Positions 57,507-64,000 of a stretch of 64,000 nucleotides of DNA are shown one piece after another. The translations under genes and the position numbers were made by a program. Every line of letters starts with the position of its first letter. Position 1 is the first letter of the stretch. Location of the stretch: NCBI RefSeq assembly GCF_027257975.1, contig NZ_JANZKX010000006.1, positions 310,001-374,000 of the forward strand, given 5' to 3'. Source of the DNA: Pelomonas sp. BJYL3 (GTDB lineage Bacteria > Pseudomonadota > Gammaproteobacteria > Burkholderiales > Burkholderiaceae_C). The notes beneath the pieces were generated by a model, which worked only from the letters and a program-made list of their open reading frames with translations, did not search any database and was not told where the DNA came from.

Positions 57507-57535
57507 ATTGTACTATGCAAGCACCATGCCCGCAA
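57507..57535 (-). promoter_or_regulatory. Promoter of the rimP leader RNA
   Basis: On the minus strand TTGCGG (57530-57535) and TACAAT (57507-57512) are separated by exactly 17 bases, a good sigma-70 match. Transcription would begin near 57500. The divergent fabI gene starts at 57610. Confidence 0.7.
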
Positions 57536-57609
57536 GAACCCGGCTTGCCCTGAAACGAGGCCGTGCGAGAATCCCGCGCTGATTTGAACATTGATACCAA
57601 GGAGCAGAC

Positions 57610-58389
57610 ATGGGATTTCTCGCCGGCAAGCGCCTGCTGATCACGGGCGTCCTTTCGAACCGGTCGATTGCCTATGGCATTGCCAAGGCCTGCCACCGCG
57701 AAGGCGCCGAGCTGGCCTTCAGCTATGTGGGCGAGCGCTTCAAGGACCGCATCACCGAATTCGCTGCCGAATTCGACTCCAAGCTGGTCTTCGAATGCGA
57801 CGTCTCCAGCGACGAGCAGATCGACAGCCTTTTCGCCCAGCTGGGCGAGGTCTGGCCCGAGTTTGACGGCTTCGTGCATTCCATCGGTTTCGCCCCCCGC
57901 GAGGCCATTGCCGGCAATTTCCTGGACGGCCTGACCCGCGAGAATTTCCGCATCGCCCACGACATCTCGGCCTACAGCTTCCCGGCCATGGCCAAGGCCG
58001 CCGCGCCGCGCCTGCGTGCGGGCGCCTCGCTGCTGACCCTGTCCTACCTGGGTGCGGACCGCTACGTGCCGAACTACAACACCATGGGTTTGGCCAAGGC
58101 TTCGCTGGAATCCAGCGTGCGCTACCTGGCCTATGCCCTGGGCGAGCGCAACATCCGCGTCAACGGCATCTCCGCCGGCCCCATCAAGACCCTGGCCGCC
58201 TCGGGCATCAAGGACTTCGGCAAGCTGCTGACCCAGTTCGCCGCCACCACGCCCATCCGCCGCAACGTGACCATCGAGGATGTGGGCAACACCGCCGCCT
58301 TCCTCTTCTCCGACCTGTCGGCCGGCATCAGCTCCGAAGTGATCTACGTCGACGGCGGCTTCAGCCACGTGGCCTTGAGTGGGGAGTGA
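57610..58389 (+). CDS. fabI: Enoyl-ACP reductase FabI
   Basis: The 259-residue enzyme begins [39 protein letters not shown], an NADH-binding Rossmann start, and has the catalytic pair Tyr156 and Lys163 (YNTMGLAK). It reduces trans-2-enoyl-ACP, the last step of each fatty-acid elongation cycle, and is the target of triclosan-type inhibitors. AAGGAG precedes the ATG. It is convergent with the decarboxylase gene, with a symmetrical terminator region between them. Confidence 0.98.
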   Translation: MGFLAGKRLLITGVLSNRSIAYGIAKACHREGAELAFSYVGERFKDRITEFAAEFDSKLVFECDVSSDEQIDSLFAQLGEVWPEFDGFVHSIGFAPREAIAGNFLDGLTRENFRIAHDISAYSFPAMAKAAAPRLRAGASLLTLSYLGADRYVPNYNTMGLAKASLESSVRYLAYALGERNIRVNGISAGPIKTLAASGIKDFGKLLTQFAATTPIRRNVTIEDVGNTAAFLFSDLSAGISSEVIYVDGGFSHVALSGE

Positions 58390-58470
58390 CCCCCCTACCG
58401 GCTTCGCCGGCCCCCCAAGGGGGGCGAGCTTGAGGGCCCGGCGGAGCCGGATCCCCAAGCTCCGCTGAGG

Positions 58471-58505
58471 AAACAAAACGGGACTACGTTGGTCCCGTTT
58501 TGTTT
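58471..58505 (+). terminator. fabI terminator
   Basis: A 14-bp perfect stem AAACAAAACGGGAC/GTCCCGTTTTGTTT with loop TACGTTG is followed by further T residues. It is symmetrical enough to work on both strands. Confidence 0.9.
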
Positions 58506-58588
58506 TTCAAGGCACGCGCTTCGGGGCGAACCTGACGATTGCGCCGAAGTCGATGTCGGACCATCAACGCATCGAACTCCACCCCACA

Positions 58589-58622
58589 AAACAAAACGGG
58601 ACCATCGAGTCCCGTTTTGTTT
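58589..58622 (-). terminator. Terminator of the decarboxylase gene
   Basis: The same 14-bp stem as the fabI terminator occurs here with a different six-base loop (CATCGA). On the minus strand the stem ends in a T-rich stretch after the decarboxylase gene. Confidence 0.88.
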
Positions 58623-58707
58623 TTCAGGCACGGAGCTTGGGGATCCGGCTTTGCCGGGCCCTCAAGCTCGCCCCCTTGAGGGGGCCGGCGAAGCCGGTAG
58701 GGGGTGG

Positions 58708-60966
58708 TCAATCGCGAACACAATCGACGAAGTAGTGCGACTTGCCGTTCTCGTCCTTCTCCTCGACGAGGCCATGGACATCGGTGGCGAAGCCGGGGAA
58801 CTTGACGTTGAACTCGCGGGTGAACTTGAGGTAGTCGACGATCTTCTTGTTGAAGCGCTCGCCAGGAATCAGCAGCGGGATGCCGGGCGGGTAAGGCGTC
58901 AGCAGGGAGGTCGTGACGCGGCCTTCGAGCTTGTCGATCTCCACGCGCTCGGTGCGGCGGTGCGCGATGTGGGCGTAGGCGTCGCTGGGCTTCATGGCGG
59001 GCTCGAGGTCCGAGAGGTAGACCTCGGTCGTCAGGCGGGCGATGTCGCCACGGGCATAGGCCTCGTGAATGCTCTGGCAGAGGTCGCGCAGGCCCATGCG
59101 CTCGTAGCGCGGCTGGGCGGCGCAGAACTCCGGCATGATGCGCCACAGCGGCGCGTTCCTGTCGTAGTCGTCCTTGAACTGCTGCAGCGCCGTCAGCAGG
59201 GTGTTCCAGCGGCCCTTGGTGATGCCGATGGTGAACAGGATGAAGAAGGAGTACAGCCCCGTCTTCTCCACCACCACGCCGTGCTCGGCCAGGAACTTGG
59301 TGACGATGCTGGCGGGGATGCCGGTCTTGGCGAACTTGCCGCTCATGTCCAGCCCCGGCGTGATCACCGTGGACTTGATCGGGTCCAGCATGTTGAAGCC
59401 GGCGGCCAGATTGCCGAAGCCGTGCCACTTCTGGTTGGCCTTGAGCATCCAGTCCGCGGGCTTGCCGATGCCCTCATCGACCAGCTTGTCCGGACCCCAG
59501 ACCTTGAACCACCAGTCCTTGCCGTAGTCGGCCTCGACCTTGCGCATGGCGCGGCGGAAGTCCAGGGCCTCGGCGATGCTCTCCTCCACCAGGGCCGGGC
59601 CGCCCGGCGCGTCCATCATGGCCGCGGCCACATCGCAGCTGGCGATGATGGAGTACTGCGGACTGGTCGAGGTGTGCATCAGGTACGCCTCGTTGAACAG
59701 GTGCTTGTCCAGCTTGACGTTCTGCGCGTCCTGCACGAGCACCTGCGAGGCCTGGCTGATGCCGGCCAGCAGCTTGTGCGTGGACTGCGTGGCATAGACC
59801 ATGGCCTCCTTCGGCCGCGCGCGGTTCTTGCCCATCGCGTGGTAGGAACCGTAGAAGGTATGGAAGGCGGCGTGCGGCAGCCAGGCTTCGTCGAAGTGCA
59901 GCGTGTCGATCCAGCCGTCCAGCTTCTGCTTGATGGTCTCGGTGTTGTAGAGCACACCGTCGTAGGTGCTCTGGGTCAGCGTCATGATGCGCGGCTTGAC
60001 CTTCTTGGCGTCCACGCCCTTGAGCAGCGGGTTCTTGGCGATCTTCTTGCGGATGTTCTCCGGGGCGAACTCGCTCTCGGGGATGGGGCCGATGATGCCG
60101 TAGTGGTTGCGCGTAGGCGTCATGAAGACCGGCACCGCGCCGGTCATGATGATGCTGTGCAGGATGCTCTTGTGGCAGTTGCGGTCCACCACCACCACGT
60201 CGCCCGGGGCCACCGTGTGGTGCCACACCATCTTGTTGGACGTGGACGTGCCGTTGGTGACGAAGAAGCAGTGGTCGGCATTGAAGATGCGCGCAGCATT
60301 CTTCTCCGACTCCGCCACCGGGCCCGTGTGATCCAGCAGCTGACCCAGCTCCTCCACGGCATTGCAGACGTCGGCGCGCAGCATGTTCTCGCCGAAGAAC
60401 TGGTGGAACATCTGACCCACCGGGCTCTTCAGGAAGGCGACGCCGCCCGAGTGGCCGGGGCAGTGCCAGGAGTAGGAGCCGTCCTGGGCATAGTCCATCA
60501 GCGCCTTGAAGAAGGGGGGCGCCAGGCCGTCCAGGTAGCTCTTGGCCTCGCGGATGATGTGGCGGGCCACGAACTCCGGCGTGTCCTCGAACATGTGAAT
60601 GAAGCCATGCAGCTCGCGCAGCACGTCGTTGGGCAAGTGCTGCGAGGTGCGGGTCTCGCCGTAGACGTAGATGGGGATGTCCGCATTCTTGAAGCGGATC
60701 TCCTCAATGAACTTGCGCAGGTTCAGCACCGCCGGATCCAGCTCGGGGCCGGGAGTGAACTCCTCGTCATCGATGGACAGAATGAAGGCGCTGGCCCGGC
60801 TCTGCTGCTGGGCGAACTGCGACAAGTCGCCGTAGCTGGTCACGCCCAGCACCTCGAAGCCTTCCTTCTGGATGGCGTCGGCGAGGGCACGGATGCCCAG
60901 ACCCGAGGTGTTCTCGGAGCGGTAGTCCTCGTCGATGATGACGATGGGGAAACGGAAACGCAGCAT
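58708..60966 (-). CDS. Inducible-type arginine/lysine/ornithine decarboxylase
   Basis: The 752-residue protein has the wing-domain N-terminus of fold-I basic amino-acid decarboxylases (MLRFRFPIVIIDEDYRSENTSGLG) and the PLP core with STHKLLAGISQASQ (Schiff-base lysine). Conserved features are DEAWLPHAAFHTFYGSYHAMG, FFVTNGTSTSNKMVWHHTV, and a C-terminal PGIPLLIPGERF motif. It converts a basic amino acid to its polyamine or agmatine with use of a proton. Which of arginine, lysine or ornithine is used cannot be told from sequence; the length (about 750) fits all three. ATG 60966 gives the normal family N-terminus. No antiporter gene is adjacent, so a biosynthetic polyamine role is as likely as acid resistance. 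Confidence 0.93.
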   Translation of the reverse strand: MLRFRFPIVIIDEDYRSENTSGLGIRALADAIQKEGFEVLGVTSYGDLSQFAQQQSRASAFILSIDDEEFTPGPELDPAVLNLRKFIEEIRFKNADIPIYVYGETRTSQHLPNDVLRELHGFIHMFEDTPEFVARHIIREAKSYLDGLAPPFFKALMDYAQDGSYSWHCPGHSGGVAFLKSPVGQMFHQFFGENMLRADVCNAVEELGQLLDHTGPVAESEKNAARIFNADHCFFVTNGTSTSNKMVWHHTVAPGDVVVVDRNCHKSILHSIIMTGAVPVFMTPTRNHYGIIGPIPESEFAPENIRKKIAKNPLLKGVDAKKVKPRIMTLTQSTYDGVLYNTETIKQKLDGWIDTLHFDEAWLPHAAFHTFYGSYHAMGKNRARPKEAMVYATQSTHKLLAGISQASQVLVQDAQNVKLDKHLFNEAYLMHTSTSPQYSIIASCDVAAAMMDAPGGPALVEESIAEALDFRRAMRKVEADYGKDWWFKVWGPDKLVDEGIGKPADWMLKANQKWHGFGNLAAGFNMLDPIKSTVITPGLDMSGKFAKTGIPASIVTKFLAEHGVVVEKTGLYSFFILFTIGITKGRWNTLLTALQQFKDDYDRNAPLWRIMPEFCAAQPRYERMGLRDLCQSIHEAYARGDIARLTTEVYLSDLEPAMKPSDAYAHIAHRRTERVEIDKLEGRVTTSLLTPYPPGIPLLIPGERFNKKIVDYLKFTREFNVKFPGFATDVHGLVEEKDENGKSHYFVDCVRD

Positions 60967-61130
60967 TTCAGGGCCCTCCGGGAACACGGGCGAAAAATCA
61001 AAGGCGCGAAGTGTAGGGCTAGCAGCTGACAGCGCAAGATCCAATTTCGCTTTGTCGCACAAACAGAACGGCAAGCCGGCAAAAGCCGGGCGATACACTC
61101 AGTTCACATCATGAAATAAAGGAGGACGAG

Positions 61131-61568
61131 ATGGGATTCGACGCTTCGACCTGGTGGTGGATTGCCACCGGCATCCTGGTCGCCACGGAGCTCTACACGG
61201 GCACCTTCTACCTGCTGATGCTGGCCATCGGTACGGCCTGCGCAGCCCTTTCGGCCCATGCCGGCCTGGCCAGCGTGGGGCAGATGATCACCGCCGCCCT
61301 CGTCGGCGGCCTGGCCGTCACGCTGTGGCACCGCCGCCAGCTGGCGCGCCGCAGCCAGGAGCCGCAAGCCCCGGCAGGCCACAACCCTGACGTGCTGCTG
61401 GACATCGGCCAGCAGGTGCAGGTGGACGCCTGGCAGCCCGGCGGCCATGCCACCGTGCGCTACCGCGGCGCCAGCTGGCAGGCCCGCTACGCCGGCAGCG
61501 CCACGCCGCAGTCCGGCATGCACACCATCCGCGGCGTCGACGGCAGCACGCTGCTGCTGGACGCCTGA
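61131..61568 (+). CDS. NfeD-like membrane protein
   Basis: The 145-residue protein has two or three N-terminal helices (WWWIATGILVATELYTGTFYLLMLAIG; MITAALVGGLAVTLW) and a C-terminal OB-fold domain (GQQVQVDAWQPGGHATVRYRGASWQARY), the short NfeD layout. It pairs with the SPFH protein encoded 43 bases downstream; such pairs organise membrane microdomains and protein quality control. AAAGGAGGACG before the ATG is a strong ribosome-binding site. Confidence 0.92.
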   Translation: MGFDASTWWWIATGILVATELYTGTFYLLMLAIGTACAALSAHAGLASVGQMITAALVGGLAVTLWHRRQLARRSQEPQAPAGHNPDVLLDIGQQVQVDAWQPGGHATVRYRGASWQARYAGSATPQSGMHTIRGVDGSTLLLDA

Positions 61569-61611
61569 AGCCCTGCCCCGCTCCATTCATCAAGAACCCC
61601 AAGGAGGATTC

Positions 61612-62523
61612 ATGGAACTCATCGCGCTGGTGATCCTCATCGCCGCAGCCATCTTCGTCATCCAGTCCGTCAAGGTCGTGCCCCAGCAGAACGCCTGGGT
61701 GGTCGAGCGCCTGGGCAAGTACCACGCCACCCTCACCCCGGGTCTGAGCTTTCTGGTGCCCTTCGTGGACCGCCTGGCCTACCGCCACTCACTGAAGGAG
61801 ATCCCGCTGGACGTGCCCAGCCAGATCTGCATCACCAAGGACAACACCCAGCTGACGGTGGACGGCATCCTGTACTTCCAGGTCACCGACCCCATGCGTG
61901 CGAGCTACGGCTCCAGCAACTACATCATCGCCATCACCCAGCTGGCGCAGACCACGCTGCGTTCGGTGATCGGCCGCATGGAGCTGGACAAGACCTTCGA
62001 GGAGCGCGAGATCATCAACAGCGCCGTGGTGCAGGCCCTGGACGAGGCCGCCCTCAACTGGGGCGTCAAGGTGCTGCGCTACGAGATCAAGGACCTGACC
62101 CCGCCGGCCGAGATCCTGCGCGCCATGCAGGCCCAGATCACCGCCGAGCGTGACAAGCGCGCCCTGATCGCCGCCTCGGAAGGCCGCCGCCAGGAGCAGA
62201 TCAACATTGCCACCGGCGAGCGCGAGGCCTCCATCGCCCGCTCCGAAGGCGAGAAGCAGGCGGAGATCAACAAGGCCGAGGGCGAGGCCGCCGCCATCCT
62301 GGCCGTGGCCGGTGCCAGCGCCGAGGCCATCCGCCAGATCGCCGCGGCCATCCAGTCCCCCGGCGGCGAGCAGGCCGTGCAGCTGAAGGTGGCCGAGAAG
62401 GCGGTCGAGGCCTATGCCCAGCTGGCCCAGAAGAACAACACCATGATCGTGCCCAACAACATGGGCGAGGTCTCCGGCCTGATCGGCACGGCGATGGCCC
62501 TGATCAAGGGCAGCAAGGCCTGA
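61612..62523 (+). CDS. qmcA: SPFH/band 7 membrane protein QmcA
   Basis: The 303-residue protein has an N-terminal membrane helix (LIALVILIAAAIFVIQSV), the band 7 domain (VVPQQNAWVVERLGKYHATLTPGLSFLVPFVDRLAYRHSLKE) and a long Ala/Glu coiled coil (SEGRRQEQINIATGEREASIARSEGEKQAEINKAEG). It is the partner of NfeD in the same operon. The ATG follows AAGGAGG by six bases. Confidence 0.95.
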   Translation: MELIALVILIAAAIFVIQSVKVVPQQNAWVVERLGKYHATLTPGLSFLVPFVDRLAYRHSLKEIPLDVPSQICITKDNTQLTVDGILYFQVTDPMRASYGSSNYIIAITQLAQTTLRSVIGRMELDKTFEEREIINSAVVQALDEAALNWGVKVLRYEIKDLTPPAEILRAMQAQITAERDKRALIAASEGRRQEQINIATGEREASIARSEGEKQAEINKAEGEAAAILAVAGASAEAIRQIAAAIQSPGGEQAVQLKVAEKAVEAYAQLAQKNNTMIVPNNMGEVSGLIGTAMALIKGSKA

Positions 62524-62629
62524 ACTCCGCCCCGGCCGCCGGCCCCTCGGGAAGCCTCTGCAGAAAATATTCAAAAATTTGCGGAAGTTTCCTGGCGGCC
62601 CAAAAAACTGCGCTATGATGGCGGGCTTC

Positions 62630-62720
62630 GGAGAGATGGATGAGTGGTTTAAGTCGCACGCCTGGAAAGCGTGTGTGGGTTAACAGCCCACCGCGGGTTC
62701 GAATCCCGCTCTCTCCGCCA
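62630..62720 (+). tRNA. serT-like: tRNA-Ser (anticodon GGA)
   Basis: The acceptor stem GGAGAGA pairs with TCTCTCC, followed by discriminator G and an encoded CCA (62718-62720). The anticodon stem CACGC/GCGTG holds loop CTGGAAA with anticodon GGA at 62664-62666; the long variable arm of a type II tRNA is present, and GGTTCGAATCC is the T-loop. It reads UCC and UCU codons. A -10 TATGAT (62614-62619) lies upstream; the -35 is weak. Confidence 0.97.
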
Positions 62721-62733
62721 AGAACCACGCAAG

Positions 62734-62756
62734 AACGGACCCTCGGGTCCGTTTTT
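62734..62756 (+). terminator. Terminator of tRNA-Ser
   Basis: An 8-bp stem AACGGACC/GGTCCGTT with a four-base loop is followed by further T residues, 13 bases beyond the tRNA. Confidence 0.85.
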
Positions 62757-62911
62757 CGTTTCCGGGGCATGGGGGCAACGTGGGGGCAACGTGGGAACAC
62801 GGAGGCCATGGAAGGCCGATAGGGTCGGCACGCCTTGCTCAGCCGCAAGCAGGTCATACTCGCGTCGCCCTCAACGATTGACCCCGGGGGTGACGCACTG
62901 ACACACCCCGC

Positions 62912-63790
62912 ATGCCTTCATCGCCTTCCACGATGCCGTCGCAGGCGCCAGGCCTGACTGGCCTCGGCGTCAAGGGCGCCGCGCTGCACCAGCAGGCCAC
63001 CGCCGAGCTCGCCGTCGCGCTGCTGCGCCCCACCGTCCCGGAGCACGAGATTCACCAGCACCAGCATGCGGACATGCACCTGGTGCTGCTGCTGGCCGGG
63101 ACTTACGTCAGTGATGCGGCCGGCATGCCCGCCCTGTGCACAGAGCCTGCCGTCATCCTGAATCCGCCCGGCACCGAGCATCGCGACCGCTTTCGCTCTC
63201 ACGACGGCCTGTTCCTGACGGTGACGATGCCCGCCGCCGTGCTGGAGCGCCTGAGCAATGGCCGCTCGGTCGGCGATGAGCCGCGCCGGCTGCCGCGGCG
63301 TTCGCTGGCCTGCGCGCTGTCGCTGCTGCCCGAGGTCCGGCGCTGGGAGCCGGCGTCGCCGCTGGCCATCGAGACCATCGTCACCGAACTGGTGGCGGAC
63401 GCACTGCCGCGACCGCTGCCCAAGATCGGCGACAAGCTCCAGCGTGTCCTGGACCGTCTGGAAGCCGACGGCCTGCCCGTCCCCACGCTGGAGGAGCTCG
63501 CTTCGATCGCCGATCTGCACCCGGTCTACCTGGCACGAGCCTTCCGCAAGCGCCATGGCATCGCCCCCAGCGACTATCTGCGCAGGCTGCGGCTGCACAG
63601 GGCGGTGTCGCTCATCGTGCGACGTCGCCCCTTGAGCTTCGTCGCCACGGAGCTCGGCTTCTTCGACGAAAGCCATCTGCACCGCTGCTTCGTGGCGGAG
63701 TTCGGCATCACGCCGGGGGCGTTCCGGCAGCTCGCACTCAGCCGCGCCGAGGTTTCCCACGTACAAGATGCCCGCCTGAGGCGCCGATAG
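62912..63790 (+). CDS. AraC-family transcription regulator
   Basis: The 292-residue protein has an N-terminal cupin-like sensor domain (HEIHQHQHADMHLVLLLAGTYVS; ILNPPGTEHRDRF) and a C-terminal AraC double helix-turn-helix (LEELASIADLHPVYLARAFRKRHGIAPSDYLRRLRLHRA; LSFVATELGFFDESHLHRCFVAEFGITPGAFRQL). It probably controls the neighbouring secreted hydrolase gene, which starts 24 bases downstream on the same strand. The effector is unknown. Confidence 0.92.
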   Translation: MPSSPSTMPSQAPGLTGLGVKGAALHQQATAELAVALLRPTVPEHEIHQHQHADMHLVLLLAGTYVSDAAGMPALCTEPAVILNPPGTEHRDRFRSHDGLFLTVTMPAAVLERLSNGRSVGDEPRRLPRRSLACALSLLPEVRRWEPASPLAIETIVTELVADALPRPLPKIGDKLQRVLDRLEADGLPVPTLEELASIADLHPVYLARAFRKRHGIAPSDYLRRLRLHRAVSLIVRRRPLSFVATELGFFDESHLHRCFVAEFGITPGAFRQLALSRAEVSHVQDARLRRR

Positions 63791-63814
63791 CATCAGGGCA
63801 CACAAGGACCCCTC

Positions 63815-64000
63815 ATGCATCGCACCCTACTCTGCTTCACCCTCGCCGTGGCCTCGCTCACCGCTGCCACCGCTGCCACCGACGCTGCCACGGCGCAGAC
63901 GGCCCCGCCCGCCCGCTTCGAGCAGGCCCAGAAGAACGTCGAACAGGGCCGCTACAAGGCCATCACCAGCATCCTGGTCGCCCAGGAGGGCCGGGTGGTG
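63815..64000 (+). CDS. Secreted serine hydrolase-like protein, 3' truncated
   Basis: Only 62 residues are visible. They show a signal peptide (LLCFTLAVASLTAATAA), a short linker, and ARFEQAQKNVEQGRYKAITSILVAQEGRVV, which resembles the N-terminal strand of beta-lactamase-related serine hydrolases (class C fold, 'hxshlVaqdGkiv'). The SxxK motif would lie beyond the window. AAGGA precedes the ATG. It may be controlled by the AraC gene upstream. Confidence 0.6.
   Translation, partial: MHRTLLCFTLAVASLTAATAATDAATAQTAPPARFEQAQKNVEQGRYKAITSILVAQEGRVV

Larger units (their letters stand above)
58391..58704. repeat. 74-bp inverted repeat enclosing twin terminators
   Basis: Arms at 58391-58464 and 58631-58704 are inverted copies that match in about 70 of 74 positions. 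Between them lie two hairpins that are themselves near-identical direct copies with different loops. The whole 314-base block fills the space between the fabI stop and the decarboxylase stop. It may be a small mobile or REP-like element or the result of duplication of a terminator region. Confidence 0.85.

Noticed and set aside
62504-62857. Minus-strand frame crossing tRNA-Ser (…GESGIRTRGG…)
   Set aside because: This translation is the antisense reading of a tRNA gene, a frequent false protein call.
62757-62911. Integrase remnant or attachment site beside tRNA-Ser
   Set aside because: tRNA-Ser 3' ends are common integration sites and a short 11-base tandem repeat follows at 62771, but no integrase coding sequence or second copy of the tRNA end is visible.
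1-64000. CRISPR array or restriction-modification pair
   Set aside because: No regularly spaced direct repeats were found, and the only DNA methyltransferase has no endonuclease partner in view.

Overview
The window looks like the chromosome of a high-GC betaproteobacterium of the order Burkholderiales. The Roseateles/Mitsuaria/Pelomonas/Rubrivivax neighbourhood is my inference from gene order and style, not from a search. Supporting signs are the rimP-nusA-infB-rbfA-truB-typA order, a PEP-CTERM protein, paired Fur-type boxes in front of TonB-dependent receptor operons, and uniformly GC-rich coding.

Bases 1 to about 19,500 are the right-hand part of a P2-type tailed prophage. From left to right it carries tail or fibre genes, an orphan DNA methyltransferase, a low-GC moron-like gene on the opposite strand, and the contractile-tail block FI-FII-E/E'-T-U-D, which includes a P2-style -1 frameshift site. 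A divergent repressor switch follows. Next comes a LuxR-type regulator with a 55-residue double-glycine-leader peptide gene directly behind it. An early operon (Ogr-like zinc finger, large primase-helicase, ten small genes) completes the element. Related 16-bp palindromes mark the switch, the luxR promoter region and the early promoter, which suggests one repressor controls all three. The prophage ends inside the 5' end of dusA. The other end, capsid genes, lysis genes and integrase lie outside the window.

Bases 19,800-39,000 are devoted to iron or other metal acquisition and to secretion. One plus-strand operon behind a Fur-like box encodes a DUF4198 protein, an EF-hand protein, a haem-type TonB-dependent receptor and a TonB protein. 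A PEP-CTERM protein and a Tat-exported phospholipase C follow on the minus strand. A second Fur-like box lies between two divergent operons. The leftward one holds DUF4198, a siderophore-type receptor and a PepSY membrane protein. The rightward one is a tightly packed six-gene set: a VioC-like 2-oxoglutarate oxygenase, homologues of SbnB, SbnH, SbnA and SbnI, and a MATE exporter. These predict L-2,3-diaminopropionate synthesis and export of a small, possibly metal-binding product, with no NIS synthetase or NRPS in view.

Bases 39,000-64,000 are mostly core genome: nhaA, a lipoprotein, a nuclease-like protein, an M14 carboxypeptidase, formate-THF ligase, an acyl-CoA hydrolase, an EamA transporter, typA, truB, rbfA, infB, nusA and rimP. 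The rimP operon is preceded by a structured leader with its own promoter and an intrinsic terminator. fabI, a basic amino-acid decarboxylase, nfeD/qmcA, tRNA-Ser(GGA), an AraC regulator and the start of a secreted hydrolase finish the window. A 74-bp inverted repeat enclosing two near-identical terminators sits between fabI and the decarboxylase.
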